NCBI GenBank assembly: GCA_964454445.1 | Contig: CAYVTD010000003.1 | Span: forward strand, 49,366 to 113,365 | Length of the DNA stretch: 64,000 bases | DNA from: CAYVTD01 sp964454445 | GTDB taxonomy: Bacteria; Bacteroidota; Ignavibacteria; Kapaibacteriales; UBA2268 | Reading direction: 5' to 3' | Part shown: piece by piece, positions 37,193 through 45,779 of the stretch | Position numbering within the stretch: position 1 is the first letter of the stretch | Layout: each line of letters opens with the position of its first letter | Notes under the pieces: generated by a model | Database searches by the model: none | What the model was told of the DNA's origin: nothing | What the model saw: the letters and a program-made list of their open reading frames with translations, nothing else | Position numbers and translations under genes: made by a program

Positions 37193-37232
37193 TTTTACTG
37201 ATTGTATATAATAGTAAATAAGAATAGTTTTG
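37193..37232 (+). promoter_or_regulatory. predicted sigma-A promoter with shared upstream element
   Basis: TTTTACTGATTG (37193-37204), 20 bases, then TAGTTTTG (37225-37232) repeats the arrangement at 22283-22322 exactly in spacing. The expected start of transcription is about 80 bases before the ATG of the 826-residue gene. The upstream TTTTACTG half is not part of the sigma consensus and may bind an activator or be an UP-like element. Confidence 0.62.
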
Positions 37233-37318
37233 CTATCGAAGAAGAAAACTGTTGAAATAAACAAGAATTTTAATACCTTATTAAAATCTATTAATTTATC
37301 ATTATTTTTTGGAGGTTT

Positions 37319-39799
37319 ATGATGAAAAACAAGAATTACACAACACTACTTACAGCTTTGGCATTAATGCTAATGCTGGGCGTGGGGACTGCCTATGGGC
37401 AAACATTGGTCAATCAGTCGAGCGGCACGATTACCAATGCAGGAAACATCAAATTTTTAAATAATGATGGTGTATTCCAGAACGATGCAAGCCATGCAAA
37501 TGATTATACGGTTTCACAGACTACATCTGGAACTATAACCTTTGCAGGCATCCCGGCAGGTGCAGTTTTGACAGGAACAAATACACTTGGTAACACAGCT
37601 GTAAATAGAGTTCCCGGTTGGGTTACTTATTCGGGTGTTGGCAATATGACTATTTATGGTACTGGAGGAAATACGTATTATACTAATTTAACCTTAGAAG
37701 GAGGCACACCAGGTTCGCATGTGAAAACATACTTAAATATAACCCCAGGAACACCATTACAGACCCACGTTTCAGAGATTTATTTTGCATCTGGAGCAGA
37801 CAGGGATTATCTTATTTGTAATGACCATGAATTCTATTATGACGGAACAAACCAAATTATTTTCCCTGAATCTAATTTAACTGGAGGTTACAACCTATAT
37901 TCTGAACTGCATTTAACAGTTGATCCTCTTCTCGGAACTAGTGGTAATAAGACAGTGCAGAATAGCGCAACAGTTGGTTTAAAGTACGGTTTGTTCAGTG
38001 ATGCAAGTGCTACTTTAACAGTATTAGGTAATATGACAATTGGAACAATTGGTAGTTGCGATAATGGTTTAATCTCAGGCGAAGTTGTTATTAATGGTTC
38101 AATAACAACAAAAGAACAAGAAAATACTTTTGATGGAGACATTACAATTAATAATGGAGGTGATTTTACTGTTGATGGCGGTGGTAATCAAAATCTTGAT
38201 GGTGATGTTGATATAGCAACAGGTGGTAGTTTGACTTCAACTAATGATCATGGTGATATTAACATTGGTGGGAACTTGGATATCGATGATGGTGGTTTGC
38301 TTACTATTGGAGAGAATAACAATTTGAATATCACAGGTACAATTACTAACAATGATAATAATTGCGACAACCTTACATTTGATAATGGTTCAACAGTATC
38401 TTATCTAACTCCTGGCGCAGCAGTATTAGCAACCATACCCGGTGGTCAAACTAGTAATAAACACGATTATGCTAATCTTGTGATAACTGGTGGAGGAACA
38501 GCTACAGTCCAAAGCGCTTGCAGCAATACAGTATATGTAAGAGAAGATTTCACTTTAGGAACAAGTGGTACTCCCACAAACTTTAATGTAGTAAATGCAG
38601 CCATTATTATGACAGGTGGAGATGCTACGTATGAGGGACAATCTGAAGTTATAGGCGAGTTTGGACGCTTTGCTTATGGTTTGGTTAATGGTACTGAATA
38701 TGTATTTAATAACGCAGAAACAAAAATTACATTTGCGAATAATATTTCTGGACAAACGGATAATGACTATTTCTCTTTGAACATTAGACCGAATATAGAT
38801 TATACTTCTAGTCCAAGATTAAATATTGTAGATCCCGCACCAGAAGACATTACTGATGTACATAGGAAGATCACTCCTTATGCAACAAAAGATGGCTTCA
38901 AAGCAAGCAATTTGCAGTTAGCATTCTTGCCTAGTGAGTATGGAGGTTATGGACCTCCTCAAAACAAAGAGAATCGTCTAAGGATGGTTGAAGGTTACAA
39001 CACAACAGAACGTGGCGATAAGGTTGTTACTGGTTATAGTTTTAATAAAAATGTTGATCAGACCGGTTGGGATTGGGTTTCTATTCAAGGTTCAGATGAT
39101 GCTGGTAACTTTAAGTATTTGGTATCATTTGATCATCTTGCTGCAAATAATCCTGGAACAACTAACCAGATAAACTACAATGGATCAGACATTATATTAA
39201 CAGACGAAATTATGCCGCTTATCTCTGTCGTCAATGGTCGCTGGACAAATCCAGGGACTTGGGATGAAGGCAGAAGACCAAATTCACAGGATATTGTTGA
39301 AATTCGCCACGTAGTATGGACAGGTAACGACTTAGCACTATTTGGTGGTGGCGCTTATACAATAGAAGAGAACGATCCTTCTGCTGATTTACAAGGTGCT
39401 GGAACAATTGAGTTCCTCGACAGTCCAACAAATAAAATTCCTATTTTAGCAACAAGTGTTACAATTGCTCCTTTTAGCCAAACTTTATATGATGCTGGCA
39501 AATTAGGCAATGATAGAGCTTTATTCATTGATAACGCTGATGTTCATCAAGATGGCAGTGGTACTGGTCTTACAGGAGCGACTTTAGTGTTCGGTAATGC
39601 TACTTTCGATCCAAATAATCATGGTATGTTCAATAAAAACGCTGTTCCTAATTCTTGGGCAGGAAATAGAGCAAATCCAGCTGGTATGCAAGGTATTTAT
39701 GTAACAGCACCTGGTCCGATTACACCAATTATTAGAGGTACATTAATAGACAACCAGGGAGCTATAACTAATAATAGCATCATTGAAGTTGGTAAATAA
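37319..39799 (+). CDS. secreted surface protein related to the giant repeat protein
   Basis: An 826-residue secreted protein with signal peptide ending near TAYGQ (residue ~28). GGAGG lies three bases before the first ATG and six before a second, so translation may begin at 37322. The mature N-terminus (VNQSSGTITNAGNIKFLNND) and C-terminus (GAITNNSIIEVGK) carry short motifs also seen in neighbours. The middle holds glycine- and asparagine-rich beta-helix-like repeats such as GDITINNGGDFTVDGGGNQ. One copy of the giant protein's module appears near residue 640 (VVNGRWTNPGTWDEGRRPN). No T9SS sorting domain is visible. It has its own promoter and a strong terminator at 39821-39868, so it is probably expressed as a separate, abundant product. 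Confidence 0.82.
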   Translation: MMKNKNYTTLLTALALMLMLGVGTAYGQTLVNQSSGTITNAGNIKFLNNDGVFQNDASHANDYTVSQTTSGTITFAGIPAGAVLTGTNTLGNTAVNRVPGWVTYSGVGNMTIYGTGGNTYYTNLTLEGGTPGSHVKTYLNITPGTPLQTHVSEIYFASGADRDYLICNDHEFYYDGTNQIIFPESNLTGGYNLYSELHLTVDPLLGTSGNKTVQNSATVGLKYGLFSDASATLTVLGNMTIGTIGSCDNGLISGEVVINGSITTKEQENTFDGDITINNGGDFTVDGGGNQNLDGDVDIATGGSLTSTNDHGDINIGGNLDIDDGGLLTIGENNNLNITGTITNNDNNCDNLTFDNGSTVSYLTPGAAVLATIPGGQTSNKHDYANLVITGGGTATVQSACSNTVYVREDFTLGTSGTPTNFNVVNAAIIMTGGDATYEGQSEVIGEFGRFAYGLVNGTEYVFNNAETKITFANNISGQTDNDYFSLNIRPNIDYTSSPRLNIVDPAPEDITDVHRKITPYATKDGFKASNLQLAFLPSEYGGYGPPQNKENRLRMVEGYNTTERGDKVVTGYSFNKNVDQTGWDWVSIQGSDDAGNFKYLVSFDHLAANNPGTTNQINYNGSDIILTDEIMPLISVVNGRWTNPGTWDEGRRPNSQDIVEIRHVVWTGNDLALFGGGAYTIEENDPSADLQGAGTIEFLDSPTNKIPILATSVTIAPFSQTLYDAGKLGNDRALFIDNADVHQDGSGTGLTGATLVFGNATFDPNNHGMFNKNAVPNSWAGNRANPAGMQGIYVTAPGPITPIIRGTLIDNQGAITNNSIIEVGK

Positions 39800-39820
39800 T
39801 TGTTAGGGAATTAGATGTTT

Positions 39821-39868
39821 AAAAGGCGGTGGTCTGGTAAAGCTTTAGAATAACCGCCGCCTTTTTTT
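39821..39868 (+). terminator. intrinsic terminator after the 826-residue gene
   Basis: AAAAGGCGGTGGT (39821-39833) pairs with ACCGCCGCCTTTT over 13 base pairs including one G-T pair, closing a loop of about 19 bases and running into seven T. It lies 22 bases after the stop codon and is the clearest rho-independent terminator in the window. Confidence 0.85.
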
Positions 39869-39874
39869 GAGAAG

Positions 39875-40780
39875 ATCCCCCCCTGCCCCCCTTGCAAGCA
39901 AGTGGGGAGGTAATGAGAATGCAACGTTATTGTAAATGTTTATGGTTTGTTCTAGAAAATATAAGATATTCCCATTCTTCTAACCCCCNNNNNNNNNNNN
40001 NNNNNNNNNNNNNNNNNNNNNNNNNNNNNNNNNNNNNNNNNNNNNNNNNNNNNNNNNNNNNNNNNNNNNNNNNNNNNNNNNNNNNNNNAAATGTTTATGG
40101 TTTGTTCTAGAAAATATAAGATATTCCCATTCTTCTAACCCCCTTTTTTTAAAAGGTGGGCGGGGGGAGATTCCAAAACGGAGATCCCCCCCTGCCCCCC
40201 TTGCAAGCAAGGGGGGAGAGAATGTGAATGTAACGTTATTGTAAATGTTTATGGTTTGTTCTAGAAAATATAAGATATTCCCATTCTTCTAACCCCCCTT
40301 TTTTAAAATGGGGGAGGTAATGAGAATGTAACGTTATTGTAAATGTTTACGGTTTGTTCTAGAAAATATAAGATATTTCCGTTCTTCTAACCTCCCTTTT
40401 TTAAAAGGGGGGAGGTAATGAGAATGCAACGTTATTGTAAATGTTTATGGTTTGTTCTAGAAAATATAAGGATATTCCCATTCTTCTAACCCCCCTTTTT
40501 TAAAAGTGGGGCAGGGGAGATTCTAAAACGGAGATCCCCCCCTGCCCCCCTTGCAAGCAAGGGGGGGGTAATGAGAATGCAACGTTATTGTAAATGTTTA
40601 CGGTTTGTTCTAGAAAATATAAGGATATTCCCATTCTTCTACCCCCCCTTTTTTTAAAAGGGGGGGTAATGAGAATGCAACGTTATTGTAAATGTTTATG
40701 GTTTGTTCTAGAAAATATAAGATATTCCCATTCTTCTAACCCCCCTTTTTTAAAAGGGGGGCAGGGGGGATTTCCTTGTT
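39875..40780. repeat. array of 98-base repeats with a second inserted palindrome and an assembly gap
   Basis: At least seven copies of a 98-base unit lie here. AACGTTATTGTAAATG occurs at 39923, 40232, 40330, 40428, 40581 and 40679; a seventh, truncated copy begins at the gap edge at 40089. Each unit ends in the palindrome CCCCCCTTTTTTAAAAGGGG. In three places an extra segment of about 55 bases is inserted, carrying a second palindrome, CCCCCTTGCAAGCAAGGGGG. Spacing is 98 without and about 153 with the insert. The 100-N gap at 39989-40088 leaves copy number unknown. Short ORFs inside are products of the repeats. The array fills the 1-kb space between the 826-residue and 697-residue genes. Confidence 0.88.
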
Positions 40781-40803
40781 CTATAAGTTATAGTTTAGCA
40801 TAA

Positions 40804-42897
40804 ATGAAAAACCTGATTAAAATATTAATAACTATTATTTTAACGGCTTCAGCCGCAGGGGATTTGTATGCTCAAGTACTGTTAAAGAATGCAAAAGAGA
40901 ATAATGCTACAATACAAAACAATGGAACAATAATTGTTAGGACCACAGGTGAAGTAATAGGCTTGCCAGACACTATCGGAGGTAAGGTCGAGTTTATTTC
41001 TGATAGGGTGGGTATGAGCCAAATAGTTCCAAATGTTACTTATAATAAATTGACTATTTCTGGAAGAACACGTAAGTTTGTCGATTCAATGTTGAATGTT
41101 CCTGCTGTCTTGTTTAATCCTCTTAGAACTTTGGATTCATTCGTTGTTGATAGTTCAACTTATGTTATAACTAACCATGTTGAAATACAAGCTAAAGCTA
41201 AAGTAATCAATAATACACATATCTCAGGCGAAAAAGATGTTCGATTAAATGGCGATACATCTTCTCAAACTATTGAGGGTAAAGGGAAGTTTTCGTTACT
41301 TAATATCGACAACAACGATGGCGTGGATGTGGTAAATAATGGTGGCTTTGCTGTTACAAGGCGGCTGACGCTAACCCGTGGCGAGTTGCGTAACAACCAA
41401 GCAAATAATTTTTATATGTCGGACTCGAGCCTTATTGTCAGATACGTCGGAGGCATCTTGTCGTATGCCCCGGTATTTGACAAAAGGGTTTCAGTCAAAT
41501 ATTTAGGCGATGGCGCTATTATTGCCGGTCCCGAGATACCCGTTGATAGTACAGTGCTGAAAGATATGTATGTCTATAATAGCAATGGACTATACTTGAG
41601 CAACGATGTCTATGTGAACGACACTTTGTCGTTATCAACAAATATTAATACCGAAGTAACCGCCCAAAAACATATTTTGACGCTAACATCGGATATTAAT
41701 CCCGAATTTGTATCAATTAATGCCGAAATTGATGGTCGTTTTCGCAGGACTAACATAGGCAGATATGGCGATACGCTACGCTTCAATAATTATTATACTT
41801 ATGCACTTTTCACCGAGCCAAATTCATTGGATAGTGTGTCCGAGATGACTTTTCGCGTAAAACCGCAAGAATTGCCTCCTTTCTTGAAACCTGGAGAAAT
41901 AAAAGTATATAGATTTATACAGATAGCCGCCCGGGATCGCAATATGAAAGCAATAAATCAGGGCTTGAATATGACTTTGGGTTTTGGTTGGCGCCATTCC
42001 CCTGATACGCTCCGCGACGAGACAAAAACATTGCATCCAAAGTTTGACAAACTTATATTGCAGCGTTGGACTGGCTCAGAATGGTTCGACATAAAAAGCT
42101 CAATTCCCAATATAGATAATTCAAATGGCTGGGCATATTCTTGCGCATTTAATTTTACTGACCAAATCTCGGCAACAGGCGATTTTGCCATTGGTTTGCC
42201 TGGAGGCTCGAAATTGCAGCTTGCTGCGCGCGTTTTTCTTGAAGGTCCATATAGATGTGGCTCGATGGCAACAGATCTAAGAGATCAAGGCATGATAAGC
42301 ACAACGCCGCCAAACATATATCCGTATAGCCTCGACCCATACAGGCAGTTTATCCACGTGACGCAAGTGCCAGATTCCGTTGTCGACTGGTTGCTTCTTG
42401 AGTTTCGGAAAACAGCTACGAGCGAAGAACGGATTTATAAAACAGCTTTTTTGCGATTTGATGGCAGAATTGTCGATCTCGATGGTGTTTCTCCTTTGGC
42501 ATTCAATCCGTTTGATATAAAAACAGGCGATTATTATGTTGTTGTAAGGCATCGCAATCATCTTGCAATAATCACCAGGGATCCTGTGGCAATGTATCCA
42601 GAATCTTTGGTGGATTATACTCTCGATCTTACAAAACCAAGCGAAGTGATGGGCGGTAAGAATTCAATAAAGGAAATCGGCTACGATATGCAAGGTTCGC
42701 TACTATATGGTATGTTAGCAGGTTTCGATTATAATAATAATTATATGATTGATGATGAAGATCTCGATGCATTTCTTTTGTCGAGGGGCAAACGCGGTTA
42801 CGAGTATTACGATATAGACATGAACGGCATAGTAAACACTAAGGATTTAAATTTGCCATGGAACAATCGAGACGAGAAATCTGGTGTTTTTAAATAA
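40804..42897 (+). CDS. secreted protein with dockerin-like calcium loops
   Basis: A 697-residue secreted protein; the signal peptide ends near AAGDLYAQ (residue ~24). The mature N-terminus has NNATIQNNGTIIVRTTGEVIG, a tail-type motif like those ending the two preceding proteins. A beta-repeat region follows, with SSQTIEGKGKFSLLNIDN and RRLTLTRGELRNN units similar to those in the giant protein. The last 60 residues carry two EF-hand-type loops, DYNNNYMIDDED (from residue 642) and DIDMNGIVNTKD (from residue 670), arranged like a type I dockerin. No cohesin is recognisable in the window. It lies nine bases before the next gene and is probably co-transcribed with it. No ribosome site is obvious. 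Confidence 0.75.
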   Translation: MKNLIKILITIILTASAAGDLYAQVLLKNAKENNATIQNNGTIIVRTTGEVIGLPDTIGGKVEFISDRVGMSQIVPNVTYNKLTISGRTRKFVDSMLNVPAVLFNPLRTLDSFVVDSSTYVITNHVEIQAKAKVINNTHISGEKDVRLNGDTSSQTIEGKGKFSLLNIDNNDGVDVVNNGGFAVTRRLTLTRGELRNNQANNFYMSDSSLIVRYVGGILSYAPVFDKRVSVKYLGDGAIIAGPEIPVDSTVLKDMYVYNSNGLYLSNDVYVNDTLSLSTNINTEVTAQKHILTLTSDINPEFVSINAEIDGRFRRTNIGRYGDTLRFNNYYTYALFTEPNSLDSVSEMTFRVKPQELPPFLKPGEIKVYRFIQIAARDRNMKAINQGLNMTLGFGWRHSPDTLRDETKTLHPKFDKLILQRWTGSEWFDIKSSIPNIDNSNGWAYSCAFNFTDQISATGDFAIGLPGGSKLQLAARVFLEGPYRCGSMATDLRDQGMISTTPPNIYPYSLDPYRQFIHVTQVPDSVVDWLLLEFRKTATSEERIYKTAFLRFDGRIVDLDGVSPLAFNPFDIKTGDYYVVVRHRNHLAIITRDPVAMYPESLVDYTLDLTKPSEVMGGKNSIKEIGYDMQGSLLYGMLAGFDYNNNYMIDDEDLDAFLLSRGKRGYEYYDIDMNGIVNTKDLNLPWNNRDEKSGVFK

Positions 42898-42906
42898 TTC
42901 ATTGAT

Positions 42907-44211
42907 ATGAAAAGATTAAACACATATATACTTCTGTTTTTTTTTTCCTGCCTGCTACCGCTTTATTCTTTTGAGCGGGATACCATAGCTGTTTTGCATT
43001 TAACAGATATTCAGTTAATTGCCGCCGACACGCTCGAATTTAGCATAAATATTGAAAACATAGGTGAATGGAAACGATTCGTCAATGGGACTTTTTATCT
43101 TCATGTAGATGGAAGCAGTGGTTTCAATGTTGATGCTAATCCATTGAAGATTGAATATTTGCGAGGCACGAGCGAATTGAATATGGGTCCAATAACTGGA
43201 CCGGCAATTTTGCCTGTTTCAGATTATAATATTTATCAAGAAGCAAAAAGAGACACGCTGATGATAACGCTTGTAGGCCCTGAGAATTATGGTAATTGCA
43301 CTATTATTCCAAGTGATAGTAAAATCCGAATCGGCAGATTCCAACTGACAACTCTTAATCCGATAATAGACAGCACAATGATACCAGAAAAGCTGTATTG
43401 GCTGCAGCCCTATAATTTTTTTCAGGCGGCGGCATATAAATTGGAAAGCGATTCTTCTGTGTTTGGCATCAGAATGAGCCTTGACGACAACATCGAACTC
43501 GACGATTGGTGCCATACAGCTATTAGATATATTAGCGATTCAGGTGCAGAGCCTTGTATGATAGCAGATTTAGATGGGTATTATATTGGCTCGAGGAAAG
43601 TGCAATTGACCTGGGTTTCTCAATGCGAGTCATATTGCAGGGGTTATGTCTTAAAAAGAGCAGTGCAACCTTTCGGCACATCAGACAGAAGTTTACTTAG
43701 ATTTGATACGACTATTGCGAGATATGATGGACCCCGTCCGGAGGAAAAATTGCTAATTGGTCTCGGCACGCGAACTCCGGGAAGATCTTATGGCTATATT
43801 GACGAAGTTCCAATGAGAGGGATTGAGCATTGCTACGAGCTTTCGTATGTGAATTTTATTTATGAAGAGCGACCTTTAGACACATTTTGCCTTCCAATAC
43901 CGAATGCTGTTATTACGTATGCTCAACCAAACCCAAATCCGTTTGATTATGCAACTACGATAAAATATAGAGTGGACGACGATGTGATGCTCAAATGTGA
44001 TGTGTTTGATGTTCGTGGCAAGTTAGTAACAAATTTAATAAACGATTATAAAGATGGAGATTACACTGAAATAGGCTGGCACGAGGTTCGCTTTGTAGCG
44101 CCGCAGTTGGCTTCACAAGGATTATATAGTATCATTTTTATAGCATATCCTATTGACGACCCAAGTGTGGAATTGTCGCGAGCCTTTGTGAAAGTGCAAC
44201 TGATTAGGTAA
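42907..44211 (+). CDS. secreted protein with FlgD/T9SS-like C-terminal Ig domain
   Basis: A 434-residue secreted protein with a signal peptide ending around residue 21 (LYSFE). An N-terminal beta-rich domain of about 170 residues (TIAVLHLTDIQLIAADTLEFSI) resembles cohesin-like or Ig-like folds only in general shape. The C-terminal ~95 residues carry the sorting-type pattern: YAQPNPNPFDYATTIKYRV, then VFDVRGKLVTNLI, and LASQGLYSIIFIA. This matches FlgD-like and T9SS type A domains of FCB bacteria, but the canonical Lys-rich end is replaced by VKVQLIR. It is nine bases downstream of the dockerin-like gene and 49 upstream of the OmpA gene. A joint role with both is likely. Confidence 0.7.
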   Translation: MKRLNTYILLFFFSCLLPLYSFERDTIAVLHLTDIQLIAADTLEFSINIENIGEWKRFVNGTFYLHVDGSSGFNVDANPLKIEYLRGTSELNMGPITGPAILPVSDYNIYQEAKRDTLMITLVGPENYGNCTIIPSDSKIRIGRFQLTTLNPIIDSTMIPEKLYWLQPYNFFQAAAYKLESDSSVFGIRMSLDDNIELDDWCHTAIRYISDSGAEPCMIADLDGYYIGSRKVQLTWVSQCESYCRGYVLKRAVQPFGTSDRSLLRFDTTIARYDGPRPEEKLLIGLGTRTPGRSYGYIDEVPMRGIEHCYELSYVNFIYEERPLDTFCLPIPNAVITYAQPNPNPFDYATTIKYRVDDDVMLKCDVFDVRGKLVTNLINDYKDGDYTEIGWHEVRFVAPQLASQGLYSIIFIAYPIDDPSVELSRAFVKVQLIR

Positions 44212-44260
44212 TTGTTAATTTTTAATGCTTTTTTTTTATAAATAATTTTGACCATTAAAA

Positions 44261-45685
44261 GTGTGTCGTTTTTTACATATATTATTTGTTTTTTTGCTTT
44301 TGCCAATAGTGTTAATTGGGCAAAAGATACCAATTGGTATTCCTGAAGAATACCGCGATGTGCGTGTATTGCCTAATTATGACACTCTTGTGATGTCGCG
44401 TCAGCAAACTCCATATTGGTTTGGTGTTAATGGTGGAGCAAATTTTAATATGTATTTTAGCGACTTGAATGTTCCCTTGTCAAAATATGGTTATATCACC
44501 GGGGAGGAAGTCAATCATGTATTTCCTAAATTATTGGTCGATTTTCCAACTAGTTTGGGAACAGGTTGGTTTGTCGGTCTTGTAGGTGAGTATATGGAGC
44601 CATTGGAGGACTGGGCGGTCGGCATCAAACTTCAAGTAGTAGATGCAAGACACACAGAGGCACAAACAGATCCAATAAAAGATTCCGTGAGAACCCGGTT
44701 TGTAGCCGCGAACAATTTTAACTATCTTACATTCTCGCCATATTTTCGCTATAATTTGCCTTCCTGGCAATTTCCCGGTTTGCATTTATTTGCAGGTGCC
44801 GATGTGGAAATAAAGACAAATATTGATACGAAAATTCGCAAAACATTTGATTATACATCAACAATAGACCACGATAGATCGTTGAAGTTTAAAGGGAAAG
44901 ATGCACGCATTGGCTTTTATCTCGGAATTGGTTTGGATATTTTTGCCGGAGATATTTGGAATAGGTTTCGCGGGCGAATAACTCCTTACATTGAAGTTCA
45001 TGCGGGTTCAAATATATTGAATGATTTCAATTCGTCGCGCAATACAGTTTATGCACGTGCTGGGGCGTCATTGCGCTTTAGCAGGGATACTTACTATGCT
45101 GATACACTGAAATTTGATTCAACATCTTTACCACCACTAATGGCAATATCTACAGTTGTGTTTGAGCGGGGTATATCGTTCAGCTACGAACCAAGAAGTT
45201 TTATTGGCGGTGAACTGTCTATTTTTGAGAGTATATCAGGTGAGGAAATTGCTTCAAAGGAAACAGGAATAGTTGGGAAAGCCGAGGTAACACCAGAAAC
45301 AACACCTGCGCCGCCACCGGCAGCTCCTCAGATTACTATTAGACCGGACGTTACTGAGCGTTTTTCATTTAGTACCTCAAGCAATGTCGAGCTCTCTAAG
45401 GAAATGGAAACATATCTTGATGCGGTTGCTAATTATATGAAAAGCAATCCAAATTTTATAGTCCGTCTGTTTGGTCATTCCGACCAACTAGGTACAGCAC
45501 AGCAACAGCAAGACCGCTCAGACATAAGAGCAAACAACGCAATGAGATATTTAATGAGTAAAGGTATTCCCAGAGGCAGGATAATCCCAAGAGGTGATGC
45601 TGCTCGTGTTCCAATTGGCGATATCAGAACTGAAGCAGGACGCCGGCAAAACAGACGTCTCGAAATTGTGATCATGCAAAGATAG
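44261..45685 (+). CDS. OmpA-family outer membrane protein
   Basis: A 474-residue outer membrane protein. A GTG at 44261 begins a clear signal peptide (FLHILFVFLLLPIVLIGQ). An N-terminal beta-barrel-type region (about 45-290) is followed by a Pro/Ala-rich linker (PETTPAPPPAAPQ) and an OmpA C-terminal peptidoglycan-binding domain (about 365-474). The latter contains FIVRLFGHSDQLGT, then RSDIRANNAMRYLMSKGIP and RRQNRRLEIVI. It could anchor surface partners to the wall, and it closes the run of five secreted-protein genes. The GTG start is supported mainly by the signal peptide. Confidence 0.85.
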   Translation: MCRFLHILFVFLLLPIVLIGQKIPIGIPEEYRDVRVLPNYDTLVMSRQQTPYWFGVNGGANFNMYFSDLNVPLSKYGYITGEEVNHVFPKLLVDFPTSLGTGWFVGLVGEYMEPLEDWAVGIKLQVVDARHTEAQTDPIKDSVRTRFVAANNFNYLTFSPYFRYNLPSWQFPGLHLFAGADVEIKTNIDTKIRKTFDYTSTIDHDRSLKFKGKDARIGFYLGIGLDIFAGDIWNRFRGRITPYIEVHAGSNILNDFNSSRNTVYARAGASLRFSRDTYYADTLKFDSTSLPPLMAISTVVFERGISFSYEPRSFIGGELSIFESISGEEIASKETGIVGKAEVTPETTPAPPPAAPQITIRPDVTERFSFSTSSNVELSKEMETYLDAVANYMKSNPNFIVRLFGHSDQLGTAQQQQDRSDIRANNAMRYLMSKGIPRGRIIPRGDAARVPIGDIRTEAGRRQNRRLEIVIMQR

Positions 45686-45779
45686 TATTCGAATGTTTTG
45701 TTCAATTACATTTGTGATTTTTTTTAATTGGGGGCTTTTTGTTAGATTTGTAAAAAAATAATACTTATAGGAAATAATA

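Noticed and set aside
39875..40780. CRISPR array
   Set aside because: Units are 98 bases and identical nearly throughout; there are no unique spacers of uniform size and no cas genes in the window.
40594..40803. ORF of 69 codons running to the start of the 697-residue gene
   Set aside because: It is a translation of the repeat unit; the same peptide recurs in other copies and has no other support.
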